Source of the DNA: Epinephelus fuscoguttatus
Lineage: Eukaryota > Chordata > Actinopteri > Perciformes > Serranidae
Assembly: GCF_011397635.1 (NCBI RefSeq)
Contig: NC_064769.1
Coordinates: forward strand, 19,795,207-19,859,206
Direction of reading: 5' to 3'
Length of the DNA stretch: 64,000 nt
The notes under the pieces were generated by a model. The model had not been told where the DNA came from, ran no database searches, and worked only from the letters and a program-made list of their open reading frames with translations. A program made the position numbers and the translations under genes. Position 1 is the first letter of the stretch. The number at the start of each line of letters is the position of its first letter. Positions 51,075 to 62,600 of the stretch are shown here, piece after piece.

Positions 51075-51379
51075 TATATTACATTTAGATTCTGGAACAT
51101 ACATTAGCCATTAAACATTAACGTCACGTTATATAGCCCAGTCACCAGAAGGAAATGTTGGCATGGTACATATCTGCAAACCACGGATATGTTACATTTA
51201 AATAGTTTATACATATATCAACATTTCTAAAGTGACATTGTTCTGATAACATGTAGGCCTATATGAGTTTGTTTGATACCTAGGCATGGTAAAAGGTAAA
51301 TGGACTTGCACTAGTATAATATCTTTCTAGTCTTCCAACCACTCTTTACACTACAAGTCACACTACACACACATTCACA

Positions 51380-51592
51380 CACTGGTGGCGGACGCTACTG
51401 TACATGATGCCACCTGCTACACAGCTTAAACACACACACACCAATGGAACAATCATCGGGAGCAGCATGCAGTTCAGTAACTTGCTCAAGGATATTTTGA
51501 CATGTGGACTGGAGGAGCCAGGGATCAAACCACTGATCTTCCAATTCGTTGACGACCTACTCTACCCCCTGAGCCACAGCTGCTCAGGAGGC
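51380..51592 (-). mobile_element. tRNA-derived SINE, same family as 46.4 kb, minus strand
   Basis: Read on the minus strand it begins with an A-box-like GTGGCTCAGGGGGTAGAGTA, then a B box GGTTTGATCCC, then TCCTTGAGCAAGTTACTGAA, aligning with the copy at 46440-46705. The 3' boundary is approximate. Confidence 0.75.
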
Positions 51593-52002
51593 ACCTGCCA
51601 CAGCTTGGCAAGATGGCCACCAAGCTGCAGACTATGCCATTTAGCAAGACATCCCAGCATTTTCTGCAGCTACCATCAAAACTGGATGTTTTTTAGAATA
51701 TCACCGCACAGCAGGAAGTGTGTATTTACTGCTAACTTAAAGGGAAATTTCAGTTTATTTCAACCTGTCTCCTATTGTCCTAAATTTGGTTCAAGTGACT
51801 AGTGACATACAGATAATAGTTAGCATGTTAGTCGTTAGCCTAGATACAGCCGTAGCGTCAGACCTGTTAAAACGTAAGTGAACGGGCAACCTTCAAGTGC
51901 AAAGTTAGTCCACTAAACAAGCTTTTTTTCCACAAAGACTGCCTCATATCGTTAGGATAAATGTCAGAGAACATATAGAAAACGACATGTAAACGTGTTA
52001 TC

Positions 52003-52275
52003 TTACCTTACTGGTGTGGTGCTATGTTTGTTTATCCCTCTAGCTCTGCTTTCCAAAGTGCAGCCGAAATATATCTCCCCAGCTCTAGATAAAGCCCAGC
52101 TGGATACTACTCCAGGTGGAGGTGTCTCGTCCTCGGTCACATCCAGACCTTGAAAATAAGGCTGCAACCGGTTCCATTCCTTGCAACAGAGGCATTCCTC
52201 TTTTGTGGGCACTGGGGCACAGCATTCACAGGTACACCACCAATCTCCAGAGCTACGCAGCCTTGCAGCAGCCAT
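52003..52275 (-). CDS. Cys-rich 90-codon frame resembling the P2X7 receptor C-terminal module; possible exon
   Basis: The frame starts with ATG at 52275 (MAAARLRSSGDWWCTCECC) and contains WCTCECCAPVPTKEECLCC followed by KEWNRL. The spacing W-C-x-C-x-x-C-x-P-x-P, then E-C-x-C-C-x-E, resembles the cysteine-rich cytoplasmic tail module of P2X7 receptors, which is also known in many fish proteins of unclear function. A donor (ACACCA/GTAAGG) lies at about 52010 near the end of the frame, so the real product may be spliced. The start faces a TCC-repeat core and the whole lies inside a foldback, so it may belong to a mobile element or be a captured host exon fragment. Function unknown. Confidence 0.45.
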   Translation of the reverse strand: MAAARLRSSGDWWCTCECCAPVPTKEECLCCKEWNRLQPYFQGLDVTEDETPPPGVVSSWALSRAGEIYFGCTLESRARGINKHSTTPVR

Positions 52276-52317
52276 TCCTCCTCTCTCATCCTCTAACTTT
52301 ACCTGTTGCGCCTCTCT

Positions 52318-52342
52318 CTCCTCCTCCTCCTCCTCCTCCTCC
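52318..52342. repeat. (TCC)n repeat in the foldback core
   Basis: About eight TCC/CTC units between the divergent ATGs at 52275 (minus) and 52354 (plus). Confidence 0.95.
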
Positions 52343-52554
52343 GTTCAGGCAACATGGCAGCACACCGGTAAGGTAAGACAACACGTTTACATGTCGTTTT
52401 CTATATGTTCTCTGACATTTATCCGAACGATATGAGGCGGTCTTTGTGGAAAAAAAGCTTGTTTAGTGGACTAACTTTGCACTTGAAGGGATGCCCGTTC
52501 AATTACGTTTTAACAGGTCTGACGCTACGGCTGTACAGCTCTGATGAGGAGGAT

Positions 52555-52880
52555 GCTATCAATGTTTACATCTCATGCTATCATGAGCACAAGCCTCTCA
52601 TCCATGAGTAGATCCACACGTCCCCCTGCGCAGTGATACGGTTGGCAGTTGTAACTTAGTAGACAGAAAATAGTACCTAGACAGAACTGCTCACAACAAA
52701 GTCTGCGGATTATCATGGGTACTGGGTCATGATTTCAGAAAAGAGACATTAATGTTGAGTTTTTGTTTTTTTTTTCTAATTTTTTTTTCTTTTTTTCTTT
52801 AGTGCTTCGAAAACCACAAGCTGAGTGACATTTAGTTCCATTATATTTGAGAAAAGAAAAGGCAGACATATCTACTAGGC
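52555..52880. repeat. Partial copy related to the interior of the 27.4-kb element
   Basis: CATCCATGAGTAGATCCACA, AACTGCTCACAAC...TCTGCGGATTATCATGGGTA and TGGGTCATGATTTC follow the same order as in 27680-27965. A T-rich stretch separates the last block (CACAAGCTGAGTGACATTTA). Confidence 0.65.
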
Positions 52881-53284
52881 TTGGGCGGTATCGATCAGTG
52901 AGATGAGCAACTTTGTTATGTTTGCAAAGTCTTTTAGCCTTCAGTCTAATAAGTGCACAATATAAACTCACAAAATGACAAGAAAGTTAATATTCTTACA
53001 CTTATTTCCTTACTAAACAGAGACATGCAACTGCACACCTTCTGAATTAACATTAACTCATCCTTCATTCAAACTAGACAGAAACAAAATTAAACTCATC
53101 AAAGCTGTCTTGTTATCTAGTTAGTCCACTGTTCCAACAATCACCACATGTTGAAATAACTCTAAATTCTCTGAGTTAGAAGTTCTCCCCACCGTCTATC
53201 TCTCTGCTGTTGCTGGCCGGCTGTTTACAGTCCTGTAACGTTATCCCATTGGCTTTAAAATTAACCATCAGAATCATCCAACAT

Positions 53285-53475
53285 GGGGCGTTGGTGGCTT
53301 AGTGGTAGAGCAGGCGCCCCATGTACAAGGCTGTTGCCGCAGCAGCCCGGGTTTGAGTCCAGCCTGTGGCCCTTTGCTGCATGTCATCCCCTCTCTCTCT
53401 CTCCCCCTTTCACACTTAACTGTCCTGTTCATTAAAGGCAAAAAATGCCCCCAAAAAAATCTTAAAAAAAAAAAA
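53285..53475 (+). mobile_element. tRNA-derived SINE with intact target-site duplications
   Basis: The head resembles a tRNA with RNA polymerase III promoter boxes: A box TGGCTTAGTGGTAGAGCAGG and B box GGGTTTGAGTCC. It is followed by a CT-rich body and a poly-A tail. Direct repeats AGAATC(A/G)TCCAACAT flank it at 53270-53284 and 53476-53490, differing at one position. It is a complete, comparatively young insertion and not a functional tRNA gene. Confidence 0.92.
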
Positions 53476-54654
53476 AGAATCGTCCAACATGCTTTTTTAA
53501 AATTTCCACAGTGAATGAATATCACATAGATTTAAGAGTATTGTATTTCATGTCTCCATCTGTTGGTGGGCCATCACGATAAGAGTATACATGCATAATA
53601 TGATGTTAATTCCACTACGGAAGAGACCTGATGATCTAAAATTAGGTGGTGGAAAAAGTGGATATATCGGTATCGGTATCAGTTATTGGCCAAATGAGTT
53701 GTTACATATTGGCATATCAGATATTAGTCCAATATCATGTATCCCTACCTACTACATGAAGAAAGTGTGGTGGTACATTACTGTGGATTGTTGAAGCATC
53801 TATCACATGATGGTCCAGGACCTGCAAGACACTCTTGATCACAGACATTTGAGCTTCCCAGAGGTTAGAGAGTTAAGATCAAGAGGAACTGACTGTCCTC
53901 ATGAATAAATATTTGATTATTATTATAATGAGTTGTGCCGTGGTTCATTGGAGCATTCAGTTAATTATCATGTCATTCTATGGATGACAGCGAGGCTTTC
54001 ATCTGAACTTTGTCCAAGTATCAGGTTCGTGCTTGTCCCATGTGACCCTGATTGTCTCATACCAGTGTTGATATTACATCCTACAGAAAGTGCCCATTAG
54101 ATGAGTGGGCAAAATGTTTTGATGATTCGGGTGAGGGAGTGCTTTCTTCACCTTGTAGGTCCCAAGCTGCTCTGTGGTTAATTATTCACCCTGCTGATTA
54201 ATCTTTCAGTAACACCAAACTGCGCCAGGGGACGAGGTTAAAAGGGATGCAAGGTGTGATCAGAGTCTCAGTAAGAGTTGGCGTGAAGAAAATTTAGACT
54301 TTAAAAACTTTAAAAAAGAAAAAAAAAACTGTCCCATGTCACCATAAAAATTACAGTACAGGATGTTAACGTCAGTACCCTACTAGCATTAAATATAAAA
54401 ATTAAAAACAAAATTTATGTGATTCAGTGTTACTATTTATTTAAATTTATTTTTTGTCAAAGAACGCACGATGAACTCTCTTTTAACCCACATTAATGTC
54501 ACTCACATTTAAAATGGCAAGTTAATATTTGTGTCTTTTCTTCACAAATATCCTATTTCAATCTTTTATTTGGTTTTCAGAGGGTTTCCAAAATTAGAAG
54601 ACTACCAAAATCACTACACAAAATTTTGACCATATGTAATGCTTTTATGTACCA

Positions 54655-55190
54655 TTCTCATGAACATCTTAAGATGACCTTGAAGGAATTCTTTCAAGTT
54701 TTGCACAAACATCCATTTGGACTCAACAATGAACTGAATAGAATTTGGCAGTCAATGGTCATGGTCAAGGTTGTTGTTACCTTTTCCGTCTCATTCTTGT
54801 GAGTGCGATATCTCACAAACACCTTGTGGGAATTCCTTGAAATTTGGCACAAACATCCACTTGGACTTAACGATGAACTGATTAGAATTTCATGATCAAA
54901 GGTCAAGGTCACTGGGACCTCGTCTCTCATTTTCATGAATGCAATATCTCGAGAACATCTTGAGGGAATTCCTTAAAATTTGGCACCAACATCCACTTAG
55001 ACTTGATGATGAAATGATTAGAATTTCAGGGTCAAAGGTCAAAGTCATTGTCACCTTGTCTGTGTCATTCTCATGAACGCGATATCTCAAGAACACCTTG
55101 AGGTAATTCCATCAAATTTGGCACAAACATCCATATGAACTCTATTTATATTTTGATGTTCAAAGGTCACTGTGACCTCACAGAATGTGT
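54655..55190. repeat. Tandem repeat, about four ~137-bp units
   Basis: Repeated landmarks TTTGGCACAAACATCCACTT (near 54697, 54841, 54977 and 55115) give spacings of about 144, 136 and 138 bp. Each unit includes CGATATCTCAAGAACACCTT, GATTAGAATTT and CAAAGGTCAAGGTCACTG-type blocks with moderate divergence. Minus-strand open frames across it repeat the same peptide pattern and are repeat artefacts. Confidence 0.85.
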
Positions 55191-55199
55191 TTTTGGTAA

Positions 55200-58100
55200 T
55201 CAATCAATAATTTATATGCTAATTATGACAAAATTACACATAAATGTGCAATAGAATAGAATAATTGCGTGATGACATTTTATATCCAAAAGGTCAACTT
55301 CACTGTGACGTCAGCAAAAACACTTTTCTTGCCATTACTCAGTGCCATAACTGCTGACATTTGGTCAGATACTGAAGTGGTGACACTAATTATGGGTGCC
55401 CACCTTGAAGCTGTGGTGATTATATAGATCGTCTGTATTGCTGGGTTGAAGATATGTGTGAAGCAACCATGTTTTAGAAAATGTAGTTGTTGTAGCTAAC
55501 TGAAACTTGACTGTTTCACGGAGGCATACAACTGCGAGGCGATAGTTCTAGTTTTATTTAATCAAAGATTTTGTAGTTTGGTGTCCCTCCCTCAGCTGGA
55601 CTTGGGACATTGTCTGCCATTGCAGTCCAGTTGGCAGCAATCCTTGTCTTTTGAGTTAGATTTTAATATTTGATAAATGCAAAATATTTGACCAGATAGG
55701 ACCTTACATCACCCTCAACAGTAGATGAGGAAAAAAAACCTCAAGATCACCTCACTCACTGACTTGTTATGAAGCTTTACGGTCTTCAAATCTCCTGTGT
55801 AAGTGAATAAGTGGACCCTCTTGAGCTGAGACTGTTTGTCAAAAGATTCTTCACATTAATCATGCACAGAAATATAACACAACATTGTCAATATGTGTGC
55901 TGTGTGTGAGCACAGAGCAGCAGCTGTGTGCATTGCAGCACTTGCCATGAAAGTTAGTTTGGCCATCTGACCCTGCGGAAAGCTGGAGCGGGTGATGTCG
56001 GGGTGGATTGGGGGGATAAGCGCAAAAATAGAATGTGACATGGCCCCCCAAAGAGTAAAAAAAACATGTAACTTTGTTTTTAGTCAGATTTTGAGCAATG
56101 AATTCCCACTGTCATCTTTTTTCTGTGTTTCTGTTTTTTTAAAATAGGTGTTTATTTTGTTTATTACTGTACACCACATTTTTCTGTTGTTTTTTTTCTT
56201 CTCGCTGTCTCTACGGACATTAAATGGGCCATATTGCACCCTGAGGCTTGTGTGTCCCCCGCTGCAGTCCAGTGTCTACAGAAGGGGAAAGAGCAAGAGA
56301 GGAAAGGAGGGGCAAATGAAGAGAAAATGCTAGAGATGGAAAAAAAATGTTAATAAACAAGACTCACACATCTTATATGCATGATATGTTCCAAAACATA
56401 CATCAGTGGCATATCAGATCCAAATATCAGAATTTCTGCTGAGCATAATAGAAAAGGAGAGGGTGTTGATAGTACTATGAGTGTAACTGATAGGGTTACA
56501 CCTGATAATGACTGTACAGAGTATGAATGGCCCAGCATCGGCGACACTTGATGAGATGCACAGAGCATAAAAAGGTAGCAGAAGAGTTAAAGCAGGCCGA
56601 TGCTGAAGAGGGGGGGAGGACGGGAACGCTGGAGTGAAGATACTTTGCCTCTCCCTGGAGCAGAGGAGACAGAGACACAGATGTCAGAGAACAAAAATTC
56701 CCCAGAGAGAGGAGGGCAAAAATCTGCTCATTTCTCAGCTTTGCACTGTGAAACACAGTTCGTGAGAGCCTGATAGTCTAATTGGCTCCGTGTATTAACA
56801 TCATTACACACTTTTGCCCTGCGTCCCCGGACATCTGCTTTGAGAGTTATGACCGTAGGTGTGCAGATGGGGTGAGACTTAATGATTGTCACGCTTTATT
56901 TTCAGTGTTTTTCTTTTTCCCTTTTGAACTTTGCTGTCACTATTCTGAGTAACCCACAGTCAAATATTCCACTATGTTCACACTTTGGCACCATTATTAT
57001 ACCCTGATTATGCAACCGTGTTGTGTGTACACAACAAAAATATTTGTGACTCACAGAAGTTGGAAAGCAAAATTGGTGTGAATTTTATTTATTTACACAA
57101 GTTAGAATCAAACCAACTAAATAAGAAATAATAAAAAACAAATGTGCAGGGAGAGGAAAAGAGGCCATGCAATACCAAGATAATAAAAAACAATATTGAC
57201 ATTGTCATATATCGAGTATATAAATAAATAAAACCGAGACCAAAATATAATCTAAAATTTGCTTGCTTAGTATTCCTTGTACTGTGATTTTAACCAAATT
57301 AAAATAATGTTTCATAGTTTAGGAACTCTAACAAATGAAAATGTACCTATCATAGTGAAATCTTTGGGTATATGAAGATTATATGACTCTCAGGTTGAGG
57401 AGAAAGTGAATCTGTGAATTTGTTGGAATATACAGTAAGAAGAAAGATGATTTGGTAGATTGTTTAATTTTTTTCAATGTTTTCTTTGGTTCAAAAACAC
57501 TGATGTCCAATGGCCATGTAACACTGCATTTCCAGTCTTTTAGTGGAGAGTATTAAAATAAATCATGCTCTCAAAATTCAACATTGGTGGAGACGCAGAA
57601 AATGGAAGGTTGGGAGACCTCTCCCAGAAATTTTTGAACATTTAACACTTAAGTTCCTGCATTTTGGTTAATTTTTATGCACCAGTTTGGGTCTTTTCTG
57701 CATCAATTTGGGCAATAAATGTTTCCCCAAAATAAAAGTCCTCTGCTACTTTCATGTTTTTATTGGTGAGACAAATGCACATGATCTAAATATTAAGGGG
57801 ACCCTGTGCCCCCTCTGAAATCTGCACCTATGTTTGCTCTAACAGCCTATAGTTCTGTTTAGTATATCACATCGCAGTTGTTTGTTTATCCCCATGCTGA
57901 CTAATGAATAAATGGAGCCTCAGTGTTAATTCCAAAAAAGGTTATGTTACTATTTATAGCTCAAAACTGCTGAAGTGTGTAAAGGAATTTCACTTTGTCA
58001 TCATTTTTGTGTTATGCTTTTTAATGTTTGCTCTTGTATTGAATATATGTTGCATTGGTGCAGAGTCTTTAAATTGTAAGAAAATCAACACCTTTTAGAA

Positions 58101-58840
58101 ACTCAACATCTGAACTGATCATTTTAGAGGATTTTGAAAAAAAAATCTTAGATCAGGGGTTCTCAACTGGGTGCCATTTTAGGGAGCCAGCATATGATTA
58201 AAGGCCACACAGGAAAAGTGCACACACTAAGGCTCTTTATGACTTCTATGACTTTTTATGACACACTAACACTTTGCAAAAACTGTCAGGCTGTTGGGGC
58301 ATTTTAAGCATGACTGAATATTCGGGGGGATTTGTCCTCAATATACATCATAGTTAGTTACACTACAGGTCTGTAGGACACAGGGCTACTTTCTGACATG
58401 CTTAAAAAAGACCTCTGACCTTTGGCACGAATGTGTCAGCAGCCACTTGTTGATTTTTTTGGTGAATCTGTCTGTCTGACATCATTTGTCCGCAGATGTG
58501 AAATATTTAAGGTTGTGTTTTCTTAAGTAAGAGAAAGGTTCAAACTGCAATAACAAAATAGAAAAGGGATATTAATGAAGCGCCTCATTATGCGAGGAAT
58601 GATCTGTAGTGACGTTGGTCCTAATGAACTTTACGCGTGGACTGCGTGACAGACAGGCGGCAACGCAACACAGTGCTGTCATCCAAACTTAGCGGAGCCC
58701 CCTGTGAAGCGTCAGACGGAGCGCCCGGCTGCCAGATCAAGCTGCACTTCACTTTCACTGCAAATGCTCGATCAGGTGGCTGCTGCTTCAACTTCACCCC
58801 CGCGGACTGTGCAGTGATGGTCGAGTGCGTGGATGTGGAT
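55200..58840. other. Intergenic region and putative upstream region of the 58.97-kb gene
   Basis: No exon is recognised. GC content rises sharply after about 58600, consistent with a promoter or 5'UTR of the gene starting at 58973; no TATA box was seen. A sequence at 58153 (CAGGGGTTCTCAACTGGG) resembles a decayed hAT end without a partner. Confidence 0.5.
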
Positions 58841-58972
58841 TAGTAGAGAGTGTTGGTCCAACTGGCTGATGCTGAACACCTTGCACGTGGCGGAGGACTG
58901 CCTTCTTTTCTTTTGCTCGACCTCCAGCCTCCAGCAGCTTCACTCTGTCTGTCAAGCGACAGAAAGCGAACC

Positions 58973-59644
58973 ATGAGCTCCTCTCTCCCCAAAAGCGAGT
59001 CCACTACTTCTCTGCTGAGATCCTCGGGGTTCAACCGCAGGTCTGCGCACTCCAGTAGCGCTCCGCGAGATCACCGGAGCCACCGCGCTCACCATCATCC
59101 CACCGGGGCCGGAGGCTGCGATGATGCAGGCTGGACAGAGGACTGCGAGACGAGCGCGCGGAGACCTCTCTGCCAGCCAAGACATGCAGACTCTCGAAAT
59201 GTTGGTGATCACCGGGCGCAGAAGAGCCACTCTCACCGGCAGACGAGCGTGCCGGATGACGGTTACGCTCAGGAGGATGTGAGGCACCGGACGAGCCGGC
59301 ATCAGAAAGAGCGCAGCAAGTCCACCAGGTCCAAACACTCTCATCATCACCACGACTCCTCTCGAGGCGAGCTGCCTCCTGCAGCGCATCACCAGGGCGG
59401 CGCCCAGCAGGACAGGAGGACCTCTCCAACTCCTTCTTATCCTAAGCAAACGGACGACGCGGCTTTCTTCTTCGAACCCAGAGAGAGAGTCATCACCGGC
59501 TCGTCCTCCAGCCTCAGCTCTGACCCACCTGCGACAAGCGCACCTGTCAAGCCCGCATCCAGCCGCACATCCAAAAGACTGAGCGCAACCGCGTCAGAAT
59601 ATGACTCTAGCCTCCATCCTATAGTGAAGTCAGTCTTTGGGCAG
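58973..59644 (+). CDS. First coding exon of an unidentified gene; Ser/His/Arg-rich N-terminus
   Basis: An open exon of exactly 224 codons runs from an ATG in good context (ACCATGA) to a strong donor CAG/GTAAGG, ending in phase 0. The open frame extends upstream to about 58844 but contains no earlier in-frame ATG. The sequence is far more GC-rich than its surroundings and coding-like. The protein is low in hydrophobics: it starts MSSSLPKSESTTSLLRSSGF, then has basic, His-rich stretches (including HSHHHHDSS at about residues 122-130) and ends in a more ordered segment (EYDSSLHPIVKSVFGQ). No enzymatic domain, signal peptide or membrane segment is seen. It looks like the disordered head of a cytoplasmic or cytoskeletal protein, but I do not recognise the family. 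Further exons were not found up to 64000. Antisense frames across this exon are composition shadows. Confidence 0.7.
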
Positions 59645-62600
59645 GTAAGGGGGCATGGAGAGGACATTAAACCTTTGAAACAGTTGTGCAGATATAAGTT
59701 TGTTTGTTGGACTTCAGCAAAAAAGTCGATTTAAGAGTGTGCGTCTGCGCAAATGTGTGGGAGTTTTGTCTTGTAACACAATGCAAAGGGCAAAATTTCA
59801 ATTTGCAGAGTAAATACATCAGCAGCAGCATGAATCAAGAATCCAGACTCAGAACATTTGGTGGGAACAGGCACACAACTTCAATACTCAGATGGCTAAA
59901 TTTAAGAACAATGTAAGGACCTTAATACCAATGCAGTCTTTTTTCTTTTGTCAAGTCTTGCTGGTTTCACATACTCAGTCTAAATGGCAAAGACAAGGCA
60001 AAACTCCCCAAAAACTAAAACAAGTGAAATATTTTAGAGGCAATTCAAAGAGAGATCCCCCTCTGTGGACAGCTGGGGGTGCAATTGGAGCCATAGGTGG
60101 GGAAATAAGCAAATAGAAATAAGACAGCTAATTTAAAAGTCCATCAGTGAGAGTGTAAATCCATAGGACTAAAATCCAATCATTACACTAATCCCAGTAT
60201 AAGAGGGAGCAGGTATATATCAGTCTCAGCGGCTTACTCTCACTCAACATTACGTCCGTATTTTAAACAAACTTATGTGATATTCTACTCCTTTATTGTA
60301 ACATTTAGCTGTGGGTGCTTGACAGTGTATCACTGCCGCAGAGCTGATTGGTTGACAGCAGGTGGAGGTTCACGGGTGAGATGTAGGTGAAGCTGGCAGC
60401 CCTCCGGTCACCCCAGTTGAGCAGATTAAAAATGGATGCACGCATTCAGTCCAAATCTGGTTCCTGTATGTATCTGGTATCCATCACTTTCATGACGGGG
60501 GTTGCTGCAGTCTGTCATGCATCCCAGTATGAATACAGCCGCTTTCATTGTGCCTGTCACCTGAGCAACAGCAGGGGGATCAGCTTTCCCGCTGTGTGGA
60601 AAACTTGTCAATGATGAGAACTTGTCACTCACACAGACACACACACATGAGCACACAGGTAAGTACGTTAATATACTGATACACATTGAGGTGAATATGT
60701 GGGTTAACATCAAATAAAGGGTGTTATTTCTTTTCCCTGCATCACCCGTTCACCTACTAATAGTTGTCTGCCACACTTCTCCTGTGACTCCAACACATCG
60801 TGCAGTTGTACAGCACAGCAGGCTGTCTGTTCCCTCCCATCTTTTTTCTTGTTTCAATGAAATCCTTCTCTCTGCGTTGATGATAAAAAGCTCAAGAGGA
60901 GACAATTACCTCCCCGAACGCTAATGTGTTCCAGAAATAACTCCTCTCAATCCAGGCCAGAGCTTCAATCAGTCTTAGGGGTTCCAGTGAGGCGAAATCC
61001 ATGCAGCGGTGTGCTATATAAAGTCTCTGGAGCTGCAGACGTGTGTGGAAATAGCAGATGTTTTGTCATTGCCATCGAATCTATAAATGACTGCTTATGT
61101 TTTCCACCTGAAATACTTTGAGTTTTGGGAGAACAGTAAACAGTTTTACAGGGTTATTGTTTATTTGGATAGTGATGTTGGCAGCTGTGGATATTTTCTG
61201 TTGAGAGAGATGTGAAAAAATAACAGGATTACTCAGTTATCAACTCACATTAAAAAAGTTCAGACACTCAGCGATGATGAATGCATGTTTTGTGACTGAA
61301 TCATCAAGTTTTTAAAGAGGACAAGTCCCTGTGATGCCAATGTGAAGTCATTTGACGCCACTCAGTTGGGCACATCAGTGTGTAAGATGTGTGTGAGCAT
61401 GAAAAGAAAGAAACTGATAGAAGAGAGGTTTTTTTTTGCACCTGCTCAGCACCTTACCGGAGCTGTTTCTCTCAAGTGACCACGCAGTCATAATAACATG
61501 CCTTTAATGCTTCTTGAATAGCTGTGGCAGTGCACCGCAGAATGCAGGGTGAGATGTTGCACACTACAATTCTACTCTTTCTTTTCACATTTTCTTATGT
61601 AACATCAAGATCTGCATACAATCCCAACAGAACTCATTTGCTGCCAGTGAAAGAAGCTAAAAATAGCCCATCAAGACCTGATTACGAGAGACTGGAAGAG
61701 GACAGAGTGTTTTTTATTTTTTTGTTGTTGTTGTTGTCTTGGTAAGAATATTCAGATCCTTTGGCGAACATGCTACCTGACAGAGCAAATTTGAGATACA
61801 GTTGAACAAAAGAGCAAGTTACCAGCATGTGCGGTCATGTTTCTCTGAGCCGCCGATTTATAATCCACGCTTTCGTATTCATAAAATGAATCATGGTTGC
61901 AAAATAAGGCTAATGTGGGGGTTAGAGTAAGGACAAATGTGAGATGCGGCGAGCTGCTTCAGTGTGTTTTGCATCTTGATGGTTGCTGTGATTCAGATAA
62001 AACATTTCAATGTGAAAATGTGTACATTCAAAGCATGCAGGCTCCAGTAACCTCACATCTCTGCACATTAAACTATCCAGGTTGCACCAGACACCTTGAT
62101 CAAGGACGGAACATGAGCAGTTTTATGTCCCTGTAGAAATTCTGTTTCTATTTTAGGAGATTCCAACAATCCACATCCCTCAGCTTTTGTGACCTTCAGT
62201 GACCTTGCTCACAAAAACCCTCAGTGGGAATCTGGGAACGTGCTACAGACCTCTTATTTTAGGACTTCTGTTATCTACTGTAGAGAGATTTATAATTGAG
62301 CGGATGATTTTCTTTTCAAATTAAATTTAGATGAAAGAATCTGCGTATTAACCAGCAGAGGGAGCACACACCGCTCGCACTAATGGGTCTGAACTCAAAA
62401 GAGTGTGTGAGTGAGGGAGATTAACAGTCCACTGTGTGTCACATCAGTGAGACAAGAGAAGTGAAAGGGCAGCAAAAGAAAGTGAAGGAAGCGAGGCAAT
62501 CGGACAAATCAGGAGGAGGAGGACAAAGGATAAAATAGAAAGTGCTGGCAGACCTGATGATTGTTACATAAGACAAGCGCTCATCAACTCTCACTTCCCT

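Larger units (their letters stand above)
51845..52535. repeat. Large foldback: 178-bp inverted arms around a 335-bp core
   Basis: The left arm 51845-52022 and right arm 52358-52535 are close reverse complements (for example AACACGTTTACATGTCG on the inner side, CTTGTTTAGTGGACTAAC in the middle, AGGTCTGACGCTACGGCTGTA-type sequence at the outer side). Each arm begins at its inner edge with CACC(A/G)GTAAGGTAAGA, a strong splice-donor consensus pointing away from the core. The core encodes a short Cys-rich frame on the minus strand and holds a TCC repeat. Confidence 0.9.

Noticed and set aside
53285..53360. Possible tRNA gene (A and B boxes present)
   Set aside because: The sequence continues into a SINE body with poly-A tail and target duplications and does not fold into a proper cloverleaf.
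54694..55096. Minus-strand frames repeating the same peptide pattern
   Set aside because: They lie wholly inside a diverged ~137-bp tandem repeat and the frame is not kept across all units.
58952..59449. Long minus-strand frames (165 and 132 codons) opposite the 58.97-kb exon
   Set aside because: They arise from GC-rich, stop-poor composition antisense to a better-supported exon; no splice or start context fits.
61549..61745. Short frame with a signal-peptide-like start (MLHTTILLFLFTFSYVTSRS)
   Set aside because: It ends in a low-complexity F/L-rich tail encoded by T-rich repeat sequence, has no homologue I know, and no supporting splice sites.
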